DNA from: UBA8941 sp963780545
GTDB taxonomy: Archaea; Thermoproteota; Bathyarchaeia; TCS64
DNA: 64,000 nucleotides
Direction of reading: 5' to 3'
Assembly: GCA_963780545.1 (NCBI GenBank)
Contig: CAWACK010000024.1
Coordinates: forward strand, 17,445-81,444
The notes below the pieces were generated by a model that did not search any database, had not been told where the DNA came from, and saw nothing but the letters and a program-made list of their open reading frames with translations. How positions within the stretch are numbered: position 1 is the first letter of the stretch; each line of letters opens with the position of its first letter. The translations under genes and the position numbers were made by a program. This document shows, in pieces, positions 43,300-52,170 of the stretch.

Positions 43300-44064
43300 T
43301 TGAATTTCTCCGTCGTAATGCCGGTTCACAACGAGGAAAATAATCTTCGTTTTAGTTTACCGAATTTACTGAAATTAGGGCCAGATGAGTTAGTCATCGT
43401 CTTGGATAACTGCTCCGACGGAAGCAAAAAGGTTATTGAAGACTACGTAAAAAAGGTTCACTTCATTGGAGGCCTCAAATTTATAGAGGTGAATCAAATT
43501 CCAGCGGACTGGAAGTATAGGGTCGCCTACCTCTTTAGGTTGGGCTACCGATCAGCGAAAAACGACACAATACTAACGACAGCGGCTGACATTGTCTTTG
43601 ACAAGAATGTGAAACGATACATAGACGACTTTGGACGGGGCGAAGTAAAAATAGTCTCATTTGGTTTGAAGCCCTATCCTCTAGACCGCATGTATTTTAT
43701 ACGCAAGATAATCAGCCTATTTTTACCTAGATCAACCTTCAGCGGGGTATTTCTATTCTCAAGGAAAGCTTGGCAGGAAACTGAGAGAGAAGAAGATGCA
43801 AAGAGTGTTCTAAGAGCTCAAGATACTCTTATGTTCCGATCAATTAGAAGGAAGTATCCTGCAAGACACGTTTGGACCAGCTCCCTTCATCTCAGATCAA
43901 GAGCCAACGAGTCAAGCTATTATTACACTCGCGGCCAGGTTAGCTATCAAGTGACTCACCGTAGCCAGTTGTTTGTCTTTCTCTCAAGCATCGTATATCT
44001 ACACCCACAGATGTTTATCGGATACCGAAACGCGAAGAGGATGCGTATAAAGCAAGTGAGTTAG
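43300..44064 (+). CDS. Glycosyltransferase family 2
   Basis: A 254-residue GT-A protein with TTG start. It has FSVVMPVHNEENNLRFSLPN (nucleotide-sugar region), LVIVLDNCSDGSKKVIEDYV, then LTTAADIVFDKNVKRYIDDF, where the usual DxD is reduced to A-D. No transmembrane helices are obvious. It probably adds sugar to a lipid or protein in the cytoplasm; substrates are unknown. Confidence 0.82.
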   Translation: MNFSVVMPVHNEENNLRFSLPNLLKLGPDELVIVLDNCSDGSKKVIEDYVKKVHFIGGLKFIEVNQIPADWKYRVAYLFRLGYRSAKNDTILTTAADIVFDKNVKRYIDDFGRGEVKIVSFGLKPYPLDRMYFIRKIISLFLPRSTFSGVFLFSRKAWQETEREEDAKSVLRAQDTLMFRSIRRKYPARHVWTSSLHLRSRANESSYYYTRGQVSYQVTHRSQLFVFLSSIVYLHPQMFIGYRNAKRMRIKQVS

Positions 44065-44103
44065 TAGTTGCACGCATGAATCTTGATTAGCGCGGTCTCT
44101 TTT

Positions 44104-44143
44104 TTTAGGCTAGGCAAACTTTATATGTTTAGTCATGCCTAAA
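44104..44143 (+). promoter_or_regulatory. Promoter with DtxR-type operator
   Basis: TTTAGTCATGCCTAAA (44128-44143) is a near-perfect palindrome with TTAGxC/GxCTAA half-sites as in DtxR/IdeR/MntR operators. A second partial site (TTTAGGCTAGGC) lies at 44104-44115, and the TATA box CTTTATATG (44119-44127) lies between them. Binding of the metal-loaded DtxR product at these sites would block transcription of its own gene and feoB, 14 bp downstream. Confidence 0.65.
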
Positions 44144-44157
44144 TTTTCAGAGTAAGA

Positions 44158-44913
44158 ATGAGCGAAAGCGTCGAAGAGTACCTAGAGGCAATATACAGCT
44201 TCAACGAGAAGGGAGAACTCGCCAAGAACCAGGATCTCTCTGATAAGCTGAGAGTTGCGCCCCCAAGTGTCTCGCAGATGATAAAGAAGTTAGCAGACGA
44301 GGGTCTAGTAACTTACGAGCCATACAAAGGCGTTTTGCTCACTGGCAAGGGGACCGCGAGAGCCCAGAAGGTTGTGAGAAAACATAGACTTCTCGAGAGA
44401 TTCCTATATGACACTTTAGGCCTCAACATAAACAAAGTCCACGACGAGGCATGCAAGCTCGAACACAGCATAAGCGACGAGACGGCTGCGGCACTATGCG
44501 ATAATCTTCAGAGTCCGAAGACCTGCCCCGACGATGGAAAACCCATCCCCGCGTGTACACTCGAGGCAAACGACTGTGCTGATTGCAAGTTAGCACGTGA
44601 AACCGAAGGAGGGAAATTCAGGCTTCTGACCCAGCTCAGCCACTTGAGACCTGGGGAGCGGGCGAAGGTTGCCTTCGTAAGGGGAAGCGGGTCCGCGACG
44701 AGAAGGATAATGGACATGGGTCTGTGCCCAGGGACAAGCATTAAGGTCGATAACGCAGCCCCATTCAGTGGTCCAATTCAAGTATCTGTCAGAGAGACAA
44801 GTTTAGCTCTGGGTAGAGAGATTGCAGATAAAATATACGTCGAAGTAGAAAATGGAGCAACGGAGAACCCCCACCCACACGGCCCCCACCACGTCATAGT
44901 GAGTAAAAGCTGA
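44158..44913 (+). CDS. DtxR-family metal-dependent regulator with FeoA domain
   Basis: A 251-residue protein. Residues about 1-65 form the wHTH (VEEYLEAIYSFNEKGELAKN, APPSVSQMIKKLADEGLVTY). Residues about 70-120 form the metal/dimer domain (HRLLERFLYDTLGLNINKVH, CKLEHSISDETAAALC). A Cys-rich segment follows (CPDDGKP...CTLEANDCADC), and residues about 170-240 form a FeoA/SH3-like domain (LSHLRPGERAKVAFVRGSGS, RRIMDMGLCPGTSIKV). It should sense Fe(II) or Mn(II) and repress iron uptake. The stop lies 31 bp before feoB, and a palindrome lies at its own promoter. Confidence 0.92.
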   Translation: MSESVEEYLEAIYSFNEKGELAKNQDLSDKLRVAPPSVSQMIKKLADEGLVTYEPYKGVLLTGKGTARAQKVVRKHRLLERFLYDTLGLNINKVHDEACKLEHSISDETAAALCDNLQSPKTCPDDGKPIPACTLEANDCADCKLARETEGGKFRLLTQLSHLRPGERAKVAFVRGSGSATRRIMDMGLCPGTSIKVDNAAPFSGPIQVSVRETSLALGREIADKIYVEVENGATENPHPHGPHHVIVSKS

Positions 44914-44944
44914 CTATCACTTACGTTACCGTGAGGGTTCAGGT

Positions 44945-46903
44945 ATGACAGAGATGACGCAGCATAGAACAGGTACAACGCTTACAGTTGGGCTTGCAGG
45001 CAATGCAAACGTGGGTAAGAGCGTCGTCTTCAACCAACTCACAGGTCTCCACCAGCATGTAGGCAACTGGCCAGGTAAGACAGTGAAAAAAGCGGAGGGA
45101 ACCCTCTTCTACGGAGGATATACCATCGATGTGGTTGATCTCCCAGGGATATACAGCCTTAGCACCTACGGACTAGAGGAGAAGGTTAGCCGTGAGTACG
45201 TAGTTGTGGAACACCCGAATGCCATCATCAACGTCGTGGACGCTTCCAGTCTCGAGAGGAACCTATTCTTCACGACTCAACTGATGGAGCTGGAGCCACA
45301 CCTTATCATCGCACTCAACCAGATGGATATCGCAGAGAAGAAAGGCATCAAAATAGACCTCGGAAAACTCGCGGAGCTTCTAAGTGCACCTGTTGTTCCA
45401 ACGACGGCGATCAAGAACATCGGTCTTATGGAGCTCATGGCGAAAGTGGTTGAGCTTCATGAGAACGAAACGCCTACCATTAAACCCCTGAAATTTGGCT
45501 CCGAGATCGAGGAAATAATCGAAGGACTAATCGAGGATTCCAGTAGGGTCGAAACACCTTACCCCCAGAGATGGGTCGCAATCAAGCTCCTCGAAGGAGA
45601 CGAGGAGATGGAGAATATTGTGTACTCTCAGGTATCCTCGCTTAGAGAGGAGGTAAAGGAGGCTAGGAGGAAGATTGAGGAGATCCATGGTCACGACATC
45701 TCCAGTGTTATTGCCTCCGAGCGCTACATAAATGCGAGCAGGATCGCCTCTGAGGTCACAGCCAATGTTGAGCCAAATCGTAGTCGATGGGCGAGTCTCG
45801 AGGATGCGACGAGCCACCCCATACTCGGATACATAATCATGATCTCCGTTGTTTTGGGTATGTTTTACTCCGTATTCACATTCGGAGACTACACTTCTCG
45901 TCTACTTGCACAAGGCTTCAAGGTGCTTGAGACTGCCTACTACGCTGCCGCTGGCTTGGGGCCACTGCAGTCCTTCATCTGGAACGGTCTCGCAGGGGGA
46001 CTTATCGCTGGGACCACCATCGCGCTCCCATACATCGTGCCCTTTTACCTAGTCCTCAGCCTCATGGAGGATTCCGGCTACCTGGCAAGGGTCGCCTTCC
46101 TCATGGACACGCTGATGCACAAAATTGGGCTCCATGGAAAGGGATTCATTCCGATGATGTTGGGCTTTGGTTGTAATGTGCCAGCAGTACTCGCCAGTAA
46201 CATCATGGAGACTGAGAGGGAGAGGCTGATATGCGCCTTCGTCTCGAGTCTCGTGCCGTGTGCGGCTCGAAGCATCGTAATCATGGGGATTGTTGCAACT
46301 TACCTAGGCTTCGGCCCAGCTGCAGCCCTCTACGTAATAGACTTCGTCCTCATATTCATACTCGGGAGGATCGCCTTCAAGACGCTCCCTGGCGAGCCTG
46401 TCGGCCTCATCATGGAGATGCCCTCATACAAGCTACCGTCGGCGAAAATCACGGCGCAGCGTACCTGGTTTAGGCTGAAAGACTTCGTATATGAGGCCTT
46501 TCCCATAATAGTGGCTGGGAGCCTAGTCGTCTATCTGGCAAATATCATCGGGCTTCTAAGTATCGCACAATGGGCCTTAAGTCCTGTTACGGTTCTCTGG
46601 CTTGGTCTGCCAGCGGCGACGGGCGTCGTCCTAATATTCGGCGTCCTTCGGAAGGAGCTGACCCTTATTCTCCTCGCCTCGATAATGGGCACAACGAATT
46701 TTGCGTTGATATTGACGCCGGCCCAGATGTTCGTCTTCGCTTTCGTGGTCATGCTCTATGTGCCCTGTGTCGCAACTATAGCCGTTCTCGCAAGGGAGTT
46801 TGGGGCTAGGAGGGCTGCGTTGATAAGCTTGGTCGAGATAACCGTCGCCGTTTCACTGGGGGGGATCATATTCCGGGTACTCTCTCTACTCGGGATTCAT
46901 TAA
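44945..46903 (+). CDS. feoB: Ferrous iron transport protein B
   Basis: A 652-residue protein. The N-terminal G domain has G1 GNANVGKS (residues 20-27), G3 DLPG (65-68) and G4 NQMD (125-128). The C-terminal part has about ten helices with the FeoB core: IALPYIVPFYLVLSLMEDSG, GLHGKGFIPMMLGFGCNVPA, ETERERLICAFVSSLVPCAA and FGVLRKELTLILLASIMGTT. It imports Fe(II) across the membrane, driven or gated by GTP. FeoA is supplied as the C-terminal domain of the DtxR-type regulator directly upstream. Confidence 0.96.
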   Translation: MTEMTQHRTGTTLTVGLAGNANVGKSVVFNQLTGLHQHVGNWPGKTVKKAEGTLFYGGYTIDVVDLPGIYSLSTYGLEEKVSREYVVVEHPNAIINVVDASSLERNLFFTTQLMELEPHLIIALNQMDIAEKKGIKIDLGKLAELLSAPVVPTTAIKNIGLMELMAKVVELHENETPTIKPLKFGSEIEEIIEGLIEDSSRVETPYPQRWVAIKLLEGDEEMENIVYSQVSSLREEVKEARRKIEEIHGHDISSVIASERYINASRIASEVTANVEPNRSRWASLEDATSHPILGYIIMISVVLGMFYSVFTFGDYTSRLLAQGFKVLETAYYAAAGLGPLQSFIWNGLAGGLIAGTTIALPYIVPFYLVLSLMEDSGYLARVAFLMDTLMHKIGLHGKGFIPMMLGFGCNVPAVLASNIMETERERLICAFVSSLVPCAARSIVIMGIVATYLGFGPAAALYVIDFVLIFILGRIAFKTLPGEPVGLIMEMPSYKLPSAKITAQRTWFRLKDFVYEAFPIIVAGSLVVYLANIIGLLSIAQWALSPVTVLWLGLPAATGVVLIFGVLRKELTLILLASIMGTTNFALILTPAQMFVFAFVVMLYVPCVATIAVLAREFGARRAALISLVEITVAVSLGGIIFRVLSLLGIH

Positions 46904-47043
46904 ACCATACGGGTGATCTTGGGATCAGAATAATCGACTTATGGGTGGAAATCCAAGGCTACTCTGAAATTATGAACACGAACAGTCATCTTAAAACCAG
47001 AAATTAATAACTGATAAATTGAACTATCTCACACAATTTAGCT

Positions 47044-47529
47044 TTAATTAAGCCGAAGTTCATACTTCTCCTCAACCAAGTCTCTACCCCATTGACGGTG
47101 AGCCTTTTCCTCGGTCTTGACGAATCCAAATTTTTTGTATATTGTAATAGCGGCTTCGAGTTCGCTGAATGTCCAAAGGATAATTTTCTTGTAACCCATT
47201 TTTCGGCTAAACTCTACAGCATCAGCGGTCAGAGCTTTGCCGAGGCCCCTACCTCGATGATCCGGGTGTAAAATAAACCACCTCAACTGCGACTCCTCAT
47301 CACTATTTCTAATGATCGCAATACAGCCGACGACTTTTCCGCAGGATTCGACTACCCAGATCCTTTGCCTCTCCTTGTCCTGGGAGAGGGCGAATTCAGA
47401 TAGCGGGCCAGCGACGTAGGCCTCGAAAGTATGGTCTAATCCGTACTCCTTTTCATAGAGCATACCGTGGAGCCACACTATTGCGCCGATGTCCCCGGGC
47501 TTCAGATTATTCCTGATGATGACAGCCAA
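47044..47529 (-). CDS. GNAT family N-acetyltransferase
   Basis: A 161-residue acetyltransferase. It has VVESCGKVVGCIAIIRNSDE, then LRWFILHPDHRGRGLGKALT, with the acetyl-CoA RGRGLG loop, and KKIILWTFSELEAAITIYKK with the FGFVKTEE end. The order and size are typical of GNATs with a small-molecule or protein substrate. The acceptor is unknown. Confidence 0.9.
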   Translation of the reverse strand: MAVIIRNNLKPGDIGAIVWLHGMLYEKEYGLDHTFEAYVAGPLSEFALSQDKERQRIWVVESCGKVVGCIAIIRNSDEESQLRWFILHPDHRGRGLGKALTADAVEFSRKMGYKKIILWTFSELEAAITIYKKFGFVKTEEKAHRQWGRDLVEEKYELRLN

Positions 47530-47613
47530 TTTAGTCCCAGATAATCTTCATATACTGATGAGCGCGAATCGAAGAAAAAAATCCAAATCCTAAGGGAGTG
47601 AGAGGTAGATATT

Positions 47614-47700
47614 TTACTTTGCTGCCTCTTTTTCTTTACGCTTCTTTCTCTTTTCCTCTCTCTCCTTCTTAGTCAACGGTTTCGACTTCGCAGTATGCAT
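47614..47700 (-). CDS. Lysine/glutamate-rich 28-residue protein
   Basis: The minus-strand frame from ATG 47700 to TAA 47614 reads MHTAKSKPLTKKEREEKRKK followed by RKEKEAAK. A single highly charged helix is predicted. It may be a nucleic-acid-binding or ribosome-associated microprotein. It is too short to be sure. Confidence 0.35.
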   Translation of the reverse strand: MHTAKSKPLTKKEREEKRKKRKEKEAAK

Positions 47701-47829
47701 ACCCAATTCAATCGCCTCAAAGAACTAATCTCAATGGATATTAGATAAAGCTTTCAAGTGATGAAGGGAGCGATTTGAGAACATCTGCTGTCAGTTCATA
47801 TATGCATACGCGCTGGGTGTGTTAACCTT

Positions 47830-48288
47830 CTAAGAGGTCTCCGGAACAGTGTCATAGAGGTCTATAAATCTCTTAGAGTAGGCTGGGTCGATTTTATGTT
47901 CCCTCATACCCTCAACCATATAACTAAGGTACTTTTTCGAAGCGACGTAAGGTCCCTCAGGTTTAACGACTCTATAGAGGTCAGCCCTATGCCACTCCTC
48001 ATCCTCACCCATCAGCTGGAAGCCTTCCCGCTTGTAAACGCCAAGGGGCACCTTTTCTAAGATGTCTAAGGCTTCAATCTCTCTGCTGTCGACATCATAG
48101 ATGACTCCATGCACCATCTCTCCAGGAGCTTCGATGATGGTGCTGATCCCGCCTTTGAGGTTGTCAGAGTACCTTCTAAACTCTATGTGAAAGTTTGGCA
48201 AAAAGGCACGCATCAGGAAGACGGCGCTTGGCGTGTAATTGTGAACATATTTAGTGGATAGATTTGATCCGTACGCGAAGTATAGCAT
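47830..48288 (-). CDS. Gamma-glutamylcyclotransferase-like (AIG2/GGCT) protein
   Basis: A 152-residue protein. MLYFAYGSNLSTKYV gives the YGSN motif. FRRYSDNLKGGISTIIEAPG and VHGVIYDVDSREIEALDILE follow, with the catalytic Glu in the last. This is the GGCT-like fold, which cyclises gamma-glutamyl amines or peptides. The C-terminal region (YVASKKYLSYMVEGMREHKI) matches archaeal members. Confidence 0.87.
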   Translation of the reverse strand: MLYFAYGSNLSTKYVHNYTPSAVFLMRAFLPNFHIEFRRYSDNLKGGISTIIEAPGEMVHGVIYDVDSREIEALDILEKVPLGVYKREGFQLMGEDEEWHRADLYRVVKPEGPYVASKKYLSYMVEGMREHKIDPAYSKRFIDLYDTVPETS

Positions 48289-48418
48289 ATGATATCCTAA
48301 ATATCGTGGTAATATGAAATTATCCCTAGATTCGGTGTGCGGTGATGGCTTGATAAACCCATCTTATATGCAAACGTCATGATCTAATGGAGATTAGAGT
48401 TGAATCGAGTCATAATTA

Positions 48419-48871
48419 CTAAAAAGTCTTCACGATAAAGTCTCTCAACTTATTATGTCCCTCAATGTATCTGAGAAAACTCCTAGACGCATCCACTATC
48501 TTCGAGTCAAATAGTCTCGACAAGACTAGCGCTATAAAGTAGGTTGTGAATCCGAGGAGAAAATCTCCTGTGACATTCACAGTGCCTACCCGCCAGAATA
48601 CCAACGCGGTTAGGATTGCCCCAAAAATCGTCATGATTATCGACCTAACATCGAAGTAGACCCTCTGGGTCCAGCTGGAGACGACGAAAGCCTCGGTGAT
48701 CTCCTTTCTAATCTTCTCCCGTTCAATGGGTGAGTCCAGCTTCGTCAGAACCGTGTTTGCGCAGACGGGATCGACTAGCTCCTTACATGACGCTTCCTCG
48801 TCGAGCTTTTCCCCGAGCTCGATCAAGATCTTATTGACTAATTCCTCCTCAACACTTATACTAGGATCCAA
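48419..48871 (-). CDS. Two-TM membrane protein of unknown function
   Basis: A 150-residue protein. Residues about 1-60 are acidic and helical with two Cys (EEASCKELVDPVCANTV). Helices follow at about 80-100 (IIMTIFGAILTALVFW) and 103-125 (FLLGFTTYFIALVLS), with a short basic C-terminus. No family was recognised. Confidence 0.6.
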   Translation of the reverse strand: MDPSISVEEELVNKILIELGEKLDEEASCKELVDPVCANTVLTKLDSPIEREKIRKEITEAFVVSSWTQRVYFDVRSIIMTIFGAILTALVFWRVGTVNVTGDFLLGFTTYFIALVLSRLFDSKIVDASRSFLRYIEGHNKLRDFIVKTF

Positions 48872-48964
48872 AAATCCTCAACCCGTCAATATCCTTTAGA
48901 AATATGTTAGCTATAAATTAAATCAAGTCCCATGCAGCCCAAACAAAAGATGAGTTTTGAGTAG

Positions 48965-49150
48965 CTAGGTCTTGTGTCGGGCGAAGATTATCAAGACCCA
49001 CGCGACGGCACTTATGAGGGTTGTCCCAGTTATGGCTGCATAGGTTGGAGATCTGCTCGAAATATGGTCGACTAGAACGAAAAGGGTGTAGAGGTAAAGG
49101 GTCCCAGCTATCATGACTAACAGCGTATTTTCCTGCTTGTTGGACGGCAT
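48965..49150 (-). CDS. Small two-TM membrane protein
   Basis: A 61-residue protein with two helices (LLVMIAGTLYLYTLFVLV and ITGTTLISAVAWVLIIFA), a short polar turn and a basic end (RHKT). Composition is clearly membrane-like, and the stop lies 94 bp downstream of the next minus-strand gene's start. Function unknown. Confidence 0.55.
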   Translation of the reverse strand: MPSNKQENTLLVMIAGTLYLYTLFVLVDHISSRSPTYAAITGTTLISAVAWVLIIFARHKT

Positions 49151-49646
49151 AACCCATAATTAATTAAAAATTTCGCAGTTATTAAGCTTTAATGGAGGCA
49201 TAAACCACAAACTTTCTCCTCATATAAATGGTAAATTGTTAAGTGTCTTTGTGATTCTGGGATGTGGGTCTGGAACAAAGCGCGCGCAAGTTCATAATAT
49301 AGCAAATATCCGAGGGACGACGGGCGCGGAAAAGATACCATTTTATGGGCTGACAGGAATGCCATACCTTCCTACGCTGAGGCTGCAATTCACACTCACA
49401 ACGACGCTGGTCATATAATCCGCCTGTGTATTGCAAAGCATTAAGGTTACGTTAGCTATGTCTTCTGGTTTTCCTATTCGAGCGTGCGAATTCAGAGTCG
49501 ATAATACTTACTGTATTAGAAAGGTGTGTGTCCTTTCATTGTTTAATAGGATAGAGTGAATGGATTATGGACACAAATTTGAAAAGAAAAGAAGTATATA
49601 GAGAGATTTTGAGGTAGTTTAAGCGCAAGTACAGAGGTGTCGATTC
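49151..49646. other. Gap with an SDR remnant and a CG tract
   Basis: The 496-bp gap holds AGCGCGCGCAAG (about 49280-49290) and the C-terminal remnant of a short-chain dehydrogenase (49343-49507, minus). The 60- to 65-codon frames on either strand here are shadows of that remnant. Confidence 0.45.
49343..49507 (-). pseudogene. C-terminal remnant of a short-chain dehydrogenase/reductase (SDR)
   Basis: Fifty-four codons on the minus strand read ARIGKPEDIANVTLMLCNTQ, then ADYMTSVVVSVNCSLSVGRY and GIPVSP to TAA at 49343-49345. The classic SDR tail is R-x-G-x-PEDIA...FLxSDxAxYxTGxxxxVxGG, and this matches it position by position with a few decayed residues (C for S, S for G). A TAA lies just upstream, and no Rossmann half is nearby. 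Confidence 0.6.
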
Positions 49647-50039
49647 TTGGTATCTGAGAAGGTAATGCGATTTCAAGGTAAGAATAAGGATCTGAGTCAG
49701 TTATCTCAGCAGATTGTTCAGCAACTAACGAGTGAAGGATACAAAACGCAGGCAACCACAGCGCCTTTGGGGCAAGTTATTCAGGCTAAGAAGGCTGGGG
49801 TTTTGCGTGACATTATCACTGCAGATAGGGCATTCAGTATCCTGATAACGGGTCAACCGAACGATTTTTCGATCCACATTGGAATAGGTAAATGGATTCA
49901 GAATCTTGCAGTCGCGGCTGCTGAGGTGATTCTTCTATCTTGGTTATTCATCGCGGTTGATGTGCCTGAGATGCTTTGGACTCGGCATGTTGAGGGCGAG
50001 ATCGCCAAAGAGATAACTCAAATCGTAGGTGAACTTTAG
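49647..50039 (+). CDS. Conserved-looking protein of unknown function with one hydrophobic segment
   Basis: A 130-residue protein. It starts MVSEKVMRFQGKNKDLSQLS, has QVIQAKKAGVLRDIITADRA and FSILITGQPNDFSIHIGIGK, then a hydrophobic stretch (NLAVAAAEVILLSWLFIAV) and VPEMLWTRHVEGEIAKEITQ. The layout suggests a small cytoplasmic domain tied to the membrane. It lies 635 bp upstream of the second cdv locus. I do not recognise a named family. Confidence 0.65.
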   Translation: MVSEKVMRFQGKNKDLSQLSQQIVQQLTSEGYKTQATTAPLGQVIQAKKAGVLRDIITADRAFSILITGQPNDFSIHIGIGKWIQNLAVAAAEVILLSWLFIAVDVPEMLWTRHVEGEIAKEITQIVGEL

Positions 50040-50673
50040 AGAATCAATATTTTTTTCTACTTTTTTTATCGTTACAGAGGAAAAGGTAGAATTTTATATG
50101 CAAAGAACTGCTGCATCAAAATTATGTTTGAATTTAGGACTATACTTCCGAATGAACTCCGATAGAGAAATTCGACCTAAACCCATGATGATGTCATATT
50201 AGCTATTAGGCTCTCGTCGCGCGTCCGATTCTCCATTTAAAGCAATCGCACACTATTACATTTTAAATCAACATCTTCTATACACAGAGCGTGTATCATT
50301 GCCAATTGGTTAGCGCCAGGATGCTTGAATCAAGCTAAACCTTAGGTATATCTATATTAAAATTATGAATTAACTTTACTTCTTGAATAGTTCGAGGATA
50401 ACACATATACATGATAAATAGATCAAGAATTGGTATCCAATATCACTAATCCGTTATAATAACATCACAACAGTAATCAATAAAAAGATCTAAAAAATTA
50501 ATACATATTAAGCATATATTAATTAATACCAATAATAAAAAACAAAATTACTCTCTAACATCATTTAATTAAATTAACACAAGGGACAAGAATTTTCTCC
50601 AACACTTTCTATGAATTTTAGATTCTATTTCCATTAAATACTTGTCAGGGTAGTTTTTGAGTGGTAAACTGAA
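50040..50673. other. 634-bp gene-free, very AT-rich region before the main cdv operon
   Basis: No gene was recognised. From about 50340 to 50640 the sequence is almost pure A/T, with many ATTAAT-type stretches. A TATA-like CATTAAATAC at about 50633-50642 is placed for a transcript start near 50661, just before the cdvB ATG. The long AT-rich block could be a promoter, a chromatin-protein site or an unwinding element. Confidence 0.45.
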
Positions 50674-51318
50674 ATGAGTTTCGCTAATCGATGGGAGAGA
50701 AGTGATGATCCTAGTTTAACCGCAAAGATGAAGGACGCTGTCAGACCACCAGGTCCCCTCAAGCCACGCCTCGACGCGGCCACCAAACGGATCGAGGTGC
50801 AGATACAGCACATTGACCAGGCCAGCAATCGCTTCCAGGAGCGCGACAAGACTATCTTCAACCGGATCGTCGACGCCTACGCTAAACATGACACGGCACG
50901 AGCAAACGTGTTCGCTAACGAGCTCGCCGAGATACGCAAGATGGAGACGATGATCTTCCACGCAAAGCTCGCTCTAGAGCAGATCACATTGCGCCTCAAG
51001 ACCGTCACGGAACTTGGTGACGTCGCAGTTACACTACTTCCAGTGGTTGGTGTAATCAGCGACATCAAGTCAGGTATGTCGGCGATCAGCCCGCAGGCTG
51101 AGAAGGAGCTAGGCGATATCGGCAATCTCCTCAGCGGCATCGTCGTCGATGCAGGCGCGGTGACTGGAATGACCATCAACTTTGAGTCTGTGAATGAGGA
51201 CTCGGCGAAGATCTTGAACGAGGCCCAGACAATAGCAGAGTCGAGGATGAAGGACACCTTCCCAGAGCTACCAGCTGGCCAGAATAAAGTCGTCGCAGGC
51301 CTAGTAGACAAAATGTGA
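50674..51318 (+). CDS. cdvB: ESCRT-III-like protein CdvB (type 1, main locus)
   Basis: A 214-residue Snf7-fold protein from ATG 50674. The core reads FANRWERSDDPSLTAKMKDA, RLDAATKRIEVQIQHIDQAS, NRFQERDKTIFNRIVDAYAK, RANVFANELAEIRKMETMIF and on to LSGIVVDAGAVTGM. Near the C-terminus is DTFPELPAGQ, a proline motif like the MIM2 sequences that ESCRT-III proteins use to bind MIT domains. It heads the operon cdvB-cdvB-cdvC. It forms membrane-remodelling filaments, presumably for division. Confidence 0.9.
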   Translation: MSFANRWERSDDPSLTAKMKDAVRPPGPLKPRLDAATKRIEVQIQHIDQASNRFQERDKTIFNRIVDAYAKHDTARANVFANELAEIRKMETMIFHAKLALEQITLRLKTVTELGDVAVTLLPVVGVISDIKSGMSAISPQAEKELGDIGNLLSGIVVDAGAVTGMTINFESVNEDSAKILNEAQTIAESRMKDTFPELPAGQNKVVAGLVDKM

Positions 51319-51426
51319 ACGGGAATCAATACAAACTTGAGGCTAGCACTCCTTAACATTTTTTTAAAACCCCACTGACGGGGACGCCCACCTGGGCGCA
51401 TCCAGGCCAGATGATAGACAAAGCTA

Positions 51427-52140
51427 ATGGAGAATGTCCAGTTGGGAATATTGAACCGCCAGCCGAAGAACCTTCCAACCCCCGAGTCGATAAACGAGCT
51501 TAAGCGCCAGGGCATGAGGCTAGAACAGGTCAATTCAGCACTCAGGGAGCGGGACAAGGTACTGTTCGATATGGTTGGCAAGGCTGTTCAGATAAGGGAC
51601 ACGCCGCGTGCCCAGATCTACGCGAACGAGCTCAGCAGAGTTCGCAGCATAAAGCGAATAATCTCCCAGAGCCAGCTCGCAGTGGACTGCATCACGATAA
51701 GACTGGAAAACTTCCTCGACCTCTACCAGGTCGTCCAGGAGATGAAGCCGATCTCCGAGGTCATCAGAGAGGTATCGATTGACGTACAGCAGGTTATGCC
51801 ACAGTTCGCGACTGTTTTGGAGCAGCTCAACGAGGTGGCGAGTGAGGCCCTAACTCAGACAACGATCGATTTACACCAACCAGCTCTTGAGGAGGCGATA
51901 AATGTCAGGAGTCAAGGGGGTGCAGATATAATCAAAGAAGCCTCCGATTTGGTTGAGAACAGCCTCCATGAAAGCTTCCCAGAGCCACCGATTACGATGA
52001 TATCTCGGGAAGCTGAGGAATTAGCGTGCAGTGACGAATCCACATGCATTTCCCGCACAACGCAGGTCTCCAACGAGGCAACTGACTTGGGCGAGTTATC
52101 CGACGAGGTGATTAATATCCTTGATCGGATTGGATTCTAA
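51427..52140 (+). CDS. cdvB: ESCRT-III-like protein CdvB paralogue (type 2, main locus)
   Basis: A 237-residue protein. It has PESINELKRQGMRLEQVNSA, LRERDKVLFDMVGKAVQIRD, RAQIYANELSRVRSIKRIIS and QSQLAVDCITIRLENFLDLY, then EQLNEVASEALTQTTIDLHQ. ESFPEPPITM (about residue 183) is a second possible MIT-binding motif. A possible hairpin (CCCCACTGACGGGG, about 51370-51383) lies between it and the first cdvB. The stop lies 30 bp before cdvC. Confidence 0.9.
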   Translation: MENVQLGILNRQPKNLPTPESINELKRQGMRLEQVNSALRERDKVLFDMVGKAVQIRDTPRAQIYANELSRVRSIKRIISQSQLAVDCITIRLENFLDLYQVVQEMKPISEVIREVSIDVQQVMPQFATVLEQLNEVASEALTQTTIDLHQPALEEAINVRSQGGADIIKEASDLVENSLHESFPEPPITMISREAEELACSDESTCISRTTQVSNEATDLGELSDEVINILDRIGF

Positions 52141-52170
52141 GGGTCGCGTCAAGTTGGAGGAGGTGGCCGC

